Part shown: positions 39,348-47,092 of the stretch, piece by piece | How the letters are laid out: each line of letters begins with the position of its first letter | Numbering within the stretch: position 1 is the stretch's first letter | NCBI RefSeq assembly: GCF_024172185.1 | Contig: NZ_JAMZEC010000001.1 | Span: forward strand, 8,097,001-8,161,000 | Length of the DNA stretch: 64,000 nucleotides | From: Nonomuraea roseoviolacea subsp. carminata | GTDB taxonomy: Bacteria > Actinomycetota > Actinomycetes > Streptosporangiales > Streptosporangiaceae | Reading direction: 5' to 3' | Position numbers and translations under genes: made by a program | The notes under the pieces: model-generated | What the model was told of the DNA's origin: nothing | Database searches by the model: none | What the model saw: the letters and a program-made list of their open reading frames with translations, nothing else

Positions 39348-39854
39348 ATGAAGCCTGTCACCGAATCCGACATCCGCTCGTCGTTCCTCAACTGCTCCAA
39401 GGGCGAGGCCAAGCGGCTCGGCCCGCCCAGGGAGCTGGACGGCCAGCCCTGGGACGACCTCGACTTCCTCGGCTGGCGAGATCCCGGCGCGCCCGAACGC
39501 GCGTACCTCGTCACCGAACGCGACGGCCGCCTCGTGGGCGTCGCGCTGCGGGTGACCTCCGGCGCGCAGCGCGCCTTCACCTCGCGCAGCATGTGCTCGC
39601 TGTGCCTGACGACGCACACCAGCGGCGGCGTGGCGCTGATGACCGCCCGCCGCACCGGCGAGGCCGGCCGCCAGGGCAACACGGTCGGGCAGTACATGTG
39701 CGCCGACCTCGCCTGCTCCCTCTACGCGCGGGGGAGGAGGGAGGCGGCGGGCGGCGGCGTCGTGGACGAGTCGCTCACGCCGGAGGAGAAGGTGGCCCGG
39801 GTGCGGGCCAACCTGTACTCCTTCCTGGACAAGGTGACCGGATCGGCGTCGTAG
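39348..39854 (+). CDS. FusB/FBP-domain zinc protein (EF-G-binding type)
   Basis: A 168-residue protein with the FBP domain. The zinc cluster is Cys83-x2-Cys86 (SMCSLC) and Cys118-x4-Cys123 (MCADLAC), the spacing seen in FusB/FusC. Those proteins bind elongation factor G and free it from fusidic-acid-stalled ribosomes; related actinobacterial proteins occur outside resistance loci. It may protect or tune translation. The adjacent divergent TetR gene probably controls it. Confidence 0.87.
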   Translation: MKPVTESDIRSSFLNCSKGEAKRLGPPRELDGQPWDDLDFLGWRDPGAPERAYLVTERDGRLVGVALRVTSGAQRAFTSRSMCSLCLTTHTSGGVALMTARRTGEAGRQGNTVGQYMCADLACSLYARGRREAAGGGVVDESLTPEEKVARVRANLYSFLDKVTGSAS

Positions 39855-39913
39855 CGGGTCTCGTTCGCCCGGCCGGCTGCCCGCTCAGCGCGCCGGCGAT
39901 CCGTGGCGTCCCG

Positions 39914-41047
39914 TCATCCGGCGGTCAGGCGCCACAGGGAGGTGACCTCCGCGCTTCTCGCGGCGTGGAGCGGGTCGGCGGCGTCCCTCGCCCGCGGATG
40001 CCGGGGCCGGGTGTCGATCCTGCCGAGCACACGCAGGCCGGCCGCCGCGATGGCGGCCCGCAGGTCGCCGCGCGTCCGCAGCCCGAGGTGCTCGGCCAGG
40101 TCCGACAGGACGAGCCAGCCCTCGCCGCCCGGCCGCAGGTGCCCGGCGAGCCCGTCGAGGAAGTCGCGGAGCATGGCGCCGTCCCGGTCGTAGACGCCCA
40201 GTTCGAGGGCCGAGGTCGGCCGGACGGGGAGCCACGGGGGGTTGCACACGACCAGGTCGGCGCGCCCGCCGGGGAACAGGGCCGGGCCGACGACCTCCAC
40301 CCGCCCGCCCAGCCCCAGGCGGCGGACGTTGTCGCGGGCGCAGGCCAGCGCGCGGGGGCTGATGTCGGTGGCCACGACGCGGCCGGCACCCCGGCGGGCC
40401 AGGACGGCCGCGAGCACCCCGGTGCCCGTGCCGAGGTCGAACGCCGTGAGCGCCCCGGCGCGGGACCCGGCCGGCGTGGGCAGCGGAGCCCGCGCGACCA
40501 GGTCCACGTACTCTCCGCGGACCGGGGAGAAGACCCCGTAATGCGGATGGACGCGGGCGCCGAGGGCGGGGACCAGCACGCCCTTCCTGCGCCACTCGTG
40601 CGCGCCGATCACGCCCAGCAACTCCCGGAGGGGGACGAGCATCGGCTCGCGCGCCGCCCCGTACGCCTCCGCGCAGGCCAGACGCACGTCCGGCGCCCTG
40701 CGCAGGCTCAGGGAGCGGTCCTCCTCCAGGAGCACGAGCAGCCGGCCCAGCAGCCGGGCCCGGCGTCCTCGCGCCCGGCGGTGCAGGTGGAACGTCTCGG
40801 CGGGGCCGTCACCCGTGCCGGGGGGTACGCGGTCGAGACGCCGGCCCATCGCCTGCAGCAGGTGGCGTCCGTTGGGGAAGTCGCCCCGCCACAGCAGGGC
40901 GGTGCCCTCGCGGGCCAGGCGGCAGGCCGTGTCGGCCTTCGTGCGGTCGTCGGCGACGACCACCCGGGCGGGGGGCGGCGTCGCGCTCTCGGAATGCCAG
41001 CGGGCGGATCGGGGCGTGCCGGCTTCGGTCCAGTGGACGGTGGCCAC
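39914..41047 (-). CDS. Class I SAM-dependent methyltransferase
   Basis: A 377-residue methyltransferase. The SAM-binding motif I is AFDLGTGTGVL (202-212), the acidic motif II ATDISPRAL, and the NPPW motif (269-272, VVCNPPWLPV) marks enzymes that methylate amino groups of nucleobases or glutamine side chains (RlmG/RsmC/PrmC-like). The N-terminal 190 residues are an extra domain that may recognise the RNA or protein target. Start GTG 41047. An earlier frame-internal start is possible. Confidence 0.87.
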   Translation of the reverse strand: MATVHWTEAGTPRSARWHSESATPPPARVVVADDRTKADTACRLAREGTALLWRGDFPNGRHLLQAMGRRLDRVPPGTGDGPAETFHLHRRARGRRARLLGRLLVLLEEDRSLSLRRAPDVRLACAEAYGAAREPMLVPLRELLGVIGAHEWRRKGVLVPALGARVHPHYGVFSPVRGEYVDLVARAPLPTPAGSRAGALTAFDLGTGTGVLAAVLARRGAGRVVATDISPRALACARDNVRRLGLGGRVEVVGPALFPGGRADLVVCNPPWLPVRPTSALELGVYDRDGAMLRDFLDGLAGHLRPGGEGWLVLSDLAEHLGLRTRGDLRAAIAAAGLRVLGRIDTRPRHPRARDAADPLHAARSAEVTSLWRLTAG

Positions 41048-41446
41048 CAGATGCTCCTCGTGGTCGGGCGTGCGGATGGGGCACGAGGCGCACGTCGACG
41101 AGGAGCGGGCCGGAGGCGTCCGTGCCGTGGCACGGACGCCGGGGAAAGGGCAGGAAGGGCTACCGCTCCCGCGTCGAAGCGCGCGAGGAGCGGTCGCCGA
41201 GAACCATGCCGAGTGTCACGGGTCAGCCCTTTCCGAAGACGGACCCCAAGGCTCGCACAGCCCCGCGCCCACCGGCAAACCGGCGCGGCGCGGAGCCCTG
41301 GCCGTACGGACGGGACGACGCTCGGCCGCGTCTCCCTCCTGGACTTCGGGGACGATGGGGGCGAGGGTGGAAGGGAGGCCCCCCGTGACACGACGGCGGC
41401 CGGCGGCGCGTCCGGCCGCCGGCACCGGACGGGAGGAGCCGACGCC
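41048..41446. other. 399-base gene-free stretch with a long hairpin
   Basis: No convincing gene is present; the open frames here have no family signature or ribosome site. The main feature is a perfect 12-bp stem (GGCGTCCGTGCC, 41115-41126, with GGCACGGACGCC, 41129-41140) separated by only two bases. It falls in the leader of the minus-strand methyltransferase gene and about 310 bases ahead of the plus-strand VOC gene. It could be an operator or RNA element. Confidence 0.5.
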
Positions 41447-41890
41447 GTGGACATGAGACTCGAGGTCGTGGTGGTCCCGGTGGCCGACGTGGACCGCTCC
41501 AAGGAGTTCTACAAGGCGCTCGGGTGGCGCGAGGACGCCGACGTCGCGGGCGGTGACGGCTTCCGGGTGGTGCAGCTCACTCCGCCCGGCTCGGCCTGCT
41601 CGGTCATCTTCGGCTCCGGGGTCACCTCGGCGGCGCCCGGCTCGGCGCAGGGCCTGCACCTGGTCGTCGACGACATCGACGCGGCACGGGCCGAGCTCGT
41701 CGGGTGCGGGGCGCGGGTGAGCGAGGTGTTCCACGACGCCGGCGGGGTGTTCCACCACGCCGGGACCGACGCGCGGGTGCCGGGTCCCGCGCCGGAGCGC
41801 CGCAGCTACGGCTCCTTCGCCTCGTTCAGCGATCCCGACGGCAACGGCTGGCTGCTCCAGGAGGTCACCACCCGCCTGCCGGGCCGGTGA
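41447..41890 (+). CDS. VOC-family (glyoxalase-like) protein
   Basis: A 147-residue VOC protein: EVVVVPVADVDRSKEFYKALGW at the start, GLHLVVDDIDAARAEL in the middle and ASFSDPDGNGWLLQEV at the end. GTG 41447 lies eight bases after GGGAGGAG; an ATG two codons later is also possible. A small acidic protein gene follows 36 bases downstream and appears co-transcribed. Confidence 0.88.
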   Translation: MDMRLEVVVVPVADVDRSKEFYKALGWREDADVAGGDGFRVVQLTPPGSACSVIFGSGVTSAAPGSAQGLHLVVDDIDAARAELVGCGARVSEVFHDAGGVFHHAGTDARVPGPAPERRSYGSFASFSDPDGNGWLLQEVTTRLPGR

Positions 41891-41926
41891 CGCCGGGCGG
41901 CCGTCCCACCAGGGAGGAGAAGCGAG

Positions 41927-42103
41927 ATGTCAGTGACCTTCGAGTCCGCTGCCGAGCTGGCCGACGCGCTGCGCCGCGCGGAGGCCGCGCACGGCCGGCA
42001 CGAGCAGGAGCTCGGGCACGCCGACCCGGACTGGCCGGGCTGGTACGCGCGGTACATGGTGGACGAGCAGGGCGGCGACGCGGATCCGGCGGCGAGCGGG
42101 TGA
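41927..42103 (+). CDS. Small acidic protein, 58 residues
   Basis: A short gene with a strong AGGGAGGAGAAG ribosome site. The product (MSVTFESAAELADALRRAEA...) is rich in Glu and Ala and contains DPDWPGWYARYMVDEQGG. This DWPxWYAxYMVxEQ pattern recurs, in my recollection, in small actinobacterial proteins near VOC genes, so I take it as a real gene. Function unknown. Confidence 0.75.
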   Translation: MSVTFESAAELADALRRAEAAHGRHEQELGHADPDWPGWYARYMVDEQGGDADPAASG

Positions 42104-42130
42104 CGACCGGCGCGCGCCGAGGGCGAGGGG

Positions 42131-42174
42131 CCGGTGGGAGGGCCGGACCTCTGGGGGCACGGGCCCTCTCCACC
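42131..42174. terminator. Probable terminator between convergent genes
   Basis: CCGGTGGGAGGGCC (42131-42144) can pair with GGGCCCTCTCCACCGG (42161-42176) with one bulge. It lies between the small acidic protein gene and the snapalysin-like gene, which converge. Confidence 0.55.
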
Positions 42175-42197
42175 GGGGTGGCGGCGCTCGGCGCCGC

Positions 42198-42719
42198 TCA
42201 GCGGTCCACGTGTACCTGGCCGAACTCGACCAGCGGGGTGGCGCCGGCGAAGTTGCGGTCCACCTCGGCCCGCTCGGCCGCGCTCGGGTTCGCGTTCGTG
42301 CAGCTCACCGGGGCGCTGGAGCCGGACATCAGGTCGGAGCACAGGCCGGTGCGCCGGTCGGGGAGGCCGAGGATGTGGCCGATCTCGTGGGCGGCGATGC
42401 GCACCGGGTTGTAGCCCTGCGAGGTGGCCTGCCGGCCCATCCAGATGGTGCCCCGGCCGAGGCTGGTGGGCAGGGTGCGCGGCCAGCCGTTGTCGGCCGT
42501 GACGACGAAGTGGGCGGGGGTGCCGGCCACCAGGCGGACGTTCCCGACGCTGGAGTTCCAGATCTGCGCGGCCTGGTCCACCGCGCCGCGGAACTCGGCC
42601 GCCCGGCCGGCGTCGTACCGGAGGACCGTGACCAGGGCCGCGGCCTGCGCGGGCGAGGTGGCCAGCAGGAAGGCGACGGTGAGGACGAAGGAGAGCGCGA
42701 GACGGAGGGGTCTTGGCAT
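42198..42719 (-). CDS. Secreted snapalysin-type (M7) zinc protease
   Basis: A 173-residue exported protease. The signal peptide ends TSPAQA near residue 26. The zinc site is HEIGHILGLPD (His111, Glu112, His115, Asp121), the M7 signature. Cys127 and Cys140 can form the family disulfide. GAGGTG precedes the ATG at 42719. Snapalysins are small neutral proteases of actinomycetes, usually beside a LysR gene; here the divergent neighbour is a GlxA-type AraC regulator instead. Confidence 0.93.
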   Translation of the reverse strand: MPRPLRLALSFVLTVAFLLATSPAQAAALVTVLRYDAGRAAEFRGAVDQAAQIWNSSVGNVRLVAGTPAHFVVTADNGWPRTLPTSLGRGTIWMGRQATSQGYNPVRIAAHEIGHILGLPDRRTGLCSDLMSGSSAPVSCTNANPSAAERAEVDRNFAGATPLVEFGQVHVDR

Positions 42720-42855
42720 CGTGTCACCTCGGACAGTGGGGGGTGCTGTCACGGTAGGCGCGCCGGCGCCGCCCGGGGACAAGCCAGTTTTCCTCTATCG
42801 CGGTGCTATGGCGGCGCGATGCACGCCGACGCCCGGTCCGGCGTACGCTGCGCTG

Positions 42856-43800
42856 GTGCACACGGTGGCGATCCTGGCGCTGGAGCGTACGGTGGTCTTC
42901 GACATGGCGGTGCCGGTCGAGGTGTTCGGCCGGGTGCGCCTGCCCGGCGGGCGGCGCCCGTACCGGGTGCTGGTGTGCGGGACGGGGCCGCGGGTGCCGA
43001 CCGAGACCTTCACCATCCACGCCTCCCACGGGCTGGAGGCCCTCGCCGCCGCCGACACGATCATCGTGCCGGGCCGCGAGATCGACGGGCCGCCGCCGCT
43101 CGACGTCCTGGAGGCGCTGCGCGACGCGGCCGCCCGCGGCGCGCGCATCGCCTCCATCTGCGGCGGCGCCTTCATCCTCGCGGCCACCGGGCTGCTGGAC
43201 GGCCTGGCCGCGACCACGCACTGGCTGGCCGCGCCGCGGCTCGCGCGCCTGTTCCCGAAGGTGGAGGTGCGTCCCGACGTGCTGTACGTGGACAACGGGC
43301 AGTTCCTCACCTCGGCGGGGGCGTCGGCGGGACTGGACCTGTGCCTGCACATGGTCCGCCGCGACCTGGGCTCGGCCGTGGCGGCCGACGCCGCCCGGAT
43401 GGCCGTGGCCCCTCTGGAGCGCGAGGGCGGGCAGGCGCAGTACATCGTGCACGAGCAGCCGCCGCTGCCGCGCGGCTCGCTGCTCGAACCGACGCTGGCG
43501 TGGATGGAGGAGCATCTGGGCGACGAGCTCACCCTGGAGGTCATGGCCGCCCGCTGCGGCATGAGCGCGCGCACGTTCAGCCGCCGCTTCCGCGAGCAGA
43601 CCGGCACCACGCCCGTGCAGTGGCTGCTGCGCGCCCGGGTCAGGCGGGCGCAGTACCTGCTGGAGCACACCGACCGCGCCGTGGAGCGGATCGCCGCCGA
43701 GGCCGGGTTCGGTTCCGCGACGGCCTTCCGCGAACGCTTCAGGCGCGTCACCGGCACGACCCCGAAGGCGTACCGCGCCGCCTTCCGCGGCACCCGCTAG
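42856..43800 (+). CDS. GlxA-type regulator (DJ-1/PfpI plus AraC HTH)
   Basis: A 314-residue regulator. The N-terminal DJ-1/PfpI-like domain (VAILALERTVVFDMAVPVEVF; ASICGGAFILAATGLLDG with Cys in the nucleophile position) is followed by a C-terminal AraC double HTH (LTLEVMAARCGMSARTFSRRF; AVERIAAEAGFGSATAFRERF). GTG 42856 fits the family start, and TACGCT seven bases upstream could be a -10 of a leaderless message; ATG 42808 is the alternative. It is divergent from the M7 protease gene and may regulate it. Confidence 0.88.
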   Translation: MHTVAILALERTVVFDMAVPVEVFGRVRLPGGRRPYRVLVCGTGPRVPTETFTIHASHGLEALAAADTIIVPGREIDGPPPLDVLEALRDAAARGARIASICGGAFILAATGLLDGLAATTHWLAAPRLARLFPKVEVRPDVLYVDNGQFLTSAGASAGLDLCLHMVRRDLGSAVAADAARMAVAPLEREGGQAQYIVHEQPPLPRGSLLEPTLAWMEEHLGDELTLEVMAARCGMSARTFSRRFREQTGTTPVQWLLRARVRRAQYLLEHTDRAVERIAAEAGFGSATAFRERFRRVTGTTPKAYRAAFRGTR

Positions 43801-43812
43801 AGCGGCGGCCCG

Positions 43813-44742
43813 TCACGACGCCGGCAGCTCGGTGGGAACGGGGCCGGAGGGGGCAGGGCCGGAAGGGACGGGCTGGGAGGGGAAGGGCTCGGCGGGAGCG
43901 GGCCGGGAGGGGACGGGCTGGGAGGGGAGGGGCTCGGCGGGAGCGGGCTCGGACCGGGACGGCCGGGGGCGCGGGTCGGCGAGCTCGTGGGCGGTGCGGG
44001 CCAGCCAGATCACCATCAGCACGCCCGTGGCCGCCGGTGCGTAGGCGTAGACGCTCGCCACGCCGCCGAGCAGCTCGCCCACCGCCCCGCCGGCGATCGG
44101 CGCCACCAGGGCGGCGACGCCGTACCGGAAGGTGGCCGGCCGCCAGCGGCCGTCCCCGCGCTGCGCCCGCAGGATCAGCGCCAGCCAGAGCAGGGCCGCC
44201 AGGGCGCAGAGCACGGACAGCACGCGGGGCACCGGCAGGCCGAAAGCGCCGAGCACCTCCAGGACGGCGGTGCCGCCGTAACCCAGCAGGCCCACGGCCC
44301 GCGCGAACCCGGCCGGCTGCAGACTGTCTCCCAGCACCGGCTGGAACAGCACCACGGACATCGCCGTCATGAGAGTGGTGAGCACCCCGGCCCACCAGGG
44401 CCATACCGGCAGGACAAGGGCGAGCGGCGTGGACGCGGCGCTCGCGTACAGCACCTGTCGCAGCAGCCGCGTGTCGCGGTCGAGCTCGGGCGGCGGTCCC
44501 GCCAGCGGGCCGCGCAGGCCCTGCCACAGCCCCTAGGCCCACGCCGCGCCGGCCAGGAGCGGGACGAGCACGTTCGGCGACGTCGCCGTGGCGCCCTCGT
44601 CCGCCCCGGCGAGCAAGGTCGGCCACCACAGCGGGCCGAGCTCACCGGTGGCCGGCGCGACCACGGCGGCGGCCACGACGGCGACGGCGTACGCGCCGGT
44701 GACGAGCAGGGCGGGAACGCCCGAACGGTATCGACGGAGCAC
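43813..44742 (-). pseudogene. Integral membrane protein gene interrupted by in-frame TAG
   Basis: One continuous reading frame of 310 codons runs from ATG 44742 to 43813, with a single TAG at 44533-44535 (…LLAGAAWA, stop, GLWQGLRGPL…). Both halves are hydrophobic and together give about seven or eight membrane segments, so they look like one protein. The second half alone could start at GTG 44454. The C-terminus is a Pro/Ser-rich tail made by 45-bp repeats. No family is recognised. Loss of function is most likely, with readthrough or a sequencing error possible. Confidence 0.75.
43866..43955 (-). repeat. Two 45-bp repeats coding PAPAEPLPSQPVPSR units
   Basis: Two adjacent 45-base copies (43866-43910 and 43911-43955, the second diverging at its end) encode 15-residue Pro/Ala/Ser units in the tail of the interrupted membrane protein. 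Partial copies extend on the low-coordinate side. Confidence 0.8.
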
Positions 44743-44901
44743 GTGACACTTCCCAGGGGGTGAAGGGGGAGGAAAGCCTCCACCCTAGCGATCATGCACG
44801 GCTCGTCAGGGCGTCCACGAGCTCACCGGCTGTCCGCGCGCCGATCCCCGTGCGAGGATGTGCCTCCAGCCGTCCCCCTTGTCCGCGCGGAGCGGAGGCC
44901 G

Positions 44902-47031
44902 ATGAGCGACGTCCACGACGAGGTCTACCCCAGGCTTCTCACCCGCGCCCTGCGCGATCCCGAGATCGTCGCCGCGCTGGCCGAGCCCGGCGCCCCTTCC
45001 GCCGACGAGCTCAAGCGGACCGCCTTCGAGCATCGCGCGTTCGTCCTCGCTCAGGCCAGGGCCGCGGAGGAGGAGTGGCGGCGGGCCGAGGCCGACCTGC
45101 GGGCCACCCGCCGGCGGCGGCGCCTGCGGCGGCTCGCGGCGTGGGTGTCGTGGTGCGTCGCCGTCGTGCTCGTGCTGGCGTCGTTCGTGGCGACGGCCTG
45201 GGCCGACAGGCTGCAGGCGGCGTACGGCGAGCACCGCGCCGTCGAGGTCGGCGAGGTGCTGGAGTACGTCCTGTACGCCCTGCTCGGGCTGGCGGTCATC
45301 GTCGCGGCGGTCGCCTTCGTCGTCTGGTGGGGGTACCTGGTGATGGCGGAGGCGCCCTCCGACGGCTCGCCGGACGAGATCCGCCGTCTGAAGGTGACGG
45401 TCACGACGACGGCGGTGGTGGCGTTCCTCCTTTCCGCGTTCTGGCTGGGCGAGGGCGCGAGCGACATCGTCTGGCAGTTCACCACCGGTCACGTCCCCGG
45501 CGACGACGACCGCTACGCCTGGGAGTGGCTGGTCGTCCTCGGCACGCTGGCCGTCTACGGGGCGGCCTGCACGACCGCCCTGGAGGAGCTCCAGCAGCTC
45601 GACCGCGACGACGAGGTCACCCGGCTCGCCACCGTCTGGCAGGAGACCCTGCGCGAGAGCCTGCTCGGCTTCCTGCGCGGCGAGATCAGCGGCAAGGTCA
45701 CCCGCCCGCACGCCGTCAGCCTGAGCATCGGCGCCGCCCCCGGCCTCAGCAACGTGCGCTCGCCCGACGTCCACGTGCGCACCGCGGCGGAGGCCGCGCT
45801 GCTGTCGATCGCCGACGCCATGGCCGGCGGCAGCGTGGCGCTGGCCGGCCCGCGCGGGGTGGGCAAGACGGAGCTGCTCAAGGAGCTGTGCAACCCCGCC
45901 CGCAAGAACTGGCTGAGCGTGGAGGTCATGGCGCCCGTCGCCTACGACCGCCGCGAGTTCATGCTGCACCTGCTGGAGGTGCTCTGCCGCCGGGTCAGGG
46001 CGAGCGGGCTGAAGACGGCCGCGCTGGCCGAGCGGGAGCTGCGGCGCGTGCGCAGCGTGCAGACCCGCTCCAACGAGTCCAACGCGAACCTGGGCTGGAG
46101 CGGCTTCGGCGTGTCGATGAAACGCGGCACCAGCCTGGCCCACCAGCCGATGACGTACCCCGAGATCGTGAACGCGCTGCGGACGCTGCTGCGCCGGGTG
46201 GCGGCGGAGCTGCACGACGCCCCCGAACGGCGGCGGCTGGTGGTCGGCGTCGACGAGCTCGACCGCATCGCCCCGGCCACCGCGGCGCGCGACTTCCTCA
46301 ACGAGCTCAAGGCCGTCTTCGACGTGCCGCACTGCCTGTTCGTCCTGTCGGTGTCCGATGAGGCGCTGCGCGAGGCCGATCTGGCCCCGCTCGGCCGCCG
46401 CGACGCCTTCGACAGCGCCATCGACGAGGTCGTCCGCGTGGACCCGCTCGACTACGAGACGTCCGTCCGCCTGCTCGACACCCGCGTCGTCGGCCTGCCC
46501 GCGCCGTTCTCGGCGCTGTTCCACTGCCTGTCGGGCGGCAGCCCCCGTGACCTGCTGCGCATGGCCCGCGCCGCGATCGCCCGGGTGACGCCCGAACGGC
46601 CGTGCCCGCTGTCGGAGGTGACCGCCGCGCTCGTCGGGCGCGAGCTGGAACGGGTCGCCAACAGCGCCGTCCCCGGCGGCCACGGGGAGGAACTGCTGCA
46701 GCTCTTCCACGCGCCGCTGGTCGCCGCGCACGGGGGCCTCGGCGAGCTGGCGGCCAACATCACCCGCCAGGCCGCGCTCACGCCCGGCGGCGACAAGCTC
46801 GGCGCCACGCTCGCCAACCGCGCCCACCACCTCGACACGATCAGCGGCATCTTCACCGACGACCTGACCGAGGCGGCGGTCACGGCGGCCGCGGACCCGG
46901 ACTTCCCCGGCTCGTTCGCGGCCCTGGCGCGGGCGCAGCGCGAGATCGGCCGCACCGACGTCCTGGCCCGCTCCAGCCTCCAGCGGATCAGGGCCGCCTG
47001 GGGCCTCGCCGCGCTGCCGGAGACCGGCTAG
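44902..47031 (+). CDS. Membrane-anchored KAP-like P-loop NTPase
   Basis: A 709-residue protein. About four membrane helices lie in the N-terminal third (79-97, 121-143, 165-181, 207-222), followed by a P-loop domain. Walker A is GPRGVGKT (316-323) and Walker B RRLVVGVDELDRI. SGGSPRDLLRM is typical of AAA/STAND sensor regions, and the layout resembles KAP NTPases, which carry membrane segments. An Arg-rich stretch (ATRRRRRLRRL) sits just before the first helix. AGCGGAGG precedes the ATG. KAP-type NTPases are linked to defence against phage and to membrane-associated assemblies. No effector partner is adjacent. Confidence 0.82.
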   Translation: MSDVHDEVYPRLLTRALRDPEIVAALAEPGAPSADELKRTAFEHRAFVLAQARAAEEEWRRAEADLRATRRRRRLRRLAAWVSWCVAVVLVLASFVATAWADRLQAAYGEHRAVEVGEVLEYVLYALLGLAVIVAAVAFVVWWGYLVMAEAPSDGSPDEIRRLKVTVTTTAVVAFLLSAFWLGEGASDIVWQFTTGHVPGDDDRYAWEWLVVLGTLAVYGAACTTALEELQQLDRDDEVTRLATVWQETLRESLLGFLRGEISGKVTRPHAVSLSIGAAPGLSNVRSPDVHVRTAAEAALLSIADAMAGGSVALAGPRGVGKTELLKELCNPARKNWLSVEVMAPVAYDRREFMLHLLEVLCRRVRASGLKTAALAERELRRVRSVQTRSNESNANLGWSGFGVSMKRGTSLAHQPMTYPEIVNALRTLLRRVAAELHDAPERRRLVVGVDELDRIAPATAARDFLNELKAVFDVPHCLFVLSVSDEALREADLAPLGRRDAFDSAIDEVVRVDPLDYETSVRLLDTRVVGLPAPFSALFHCLSGGSPRDLLRMARAAIARVTPERPCPLSEVTAALVGRELERVANSAVPGGHGEELLQLFHAPLVAAHGGLGELAANITRQAALTPGGDKLGATLANRAHHLDTISGIFTDDLTEAAVTAAADPDFPGSFAALARAQREIGRTDVLARSSLQRIRAAWGLAALPETG

Positions 47032-47092
47032 GCCCGGCCGGGGTGCCTTCCGGACAAGGCCGAGGCCGAGGCCGGGAAGCCTTCCGGAGACG

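Noticed and set aside
38696..41446. 900-codon upstream extension of the VOC frame
   Set aside because: It runs through tetR, the FusB-like gene and the methyltransferase gene in another frame or strand and is low-complexity; the VOC domain begins at 41447.
41048..41446. Possible small gene before the VOC gene
   Set aside because: Open frames there have no ribosome site, unusual composition and no recognisable pattern.
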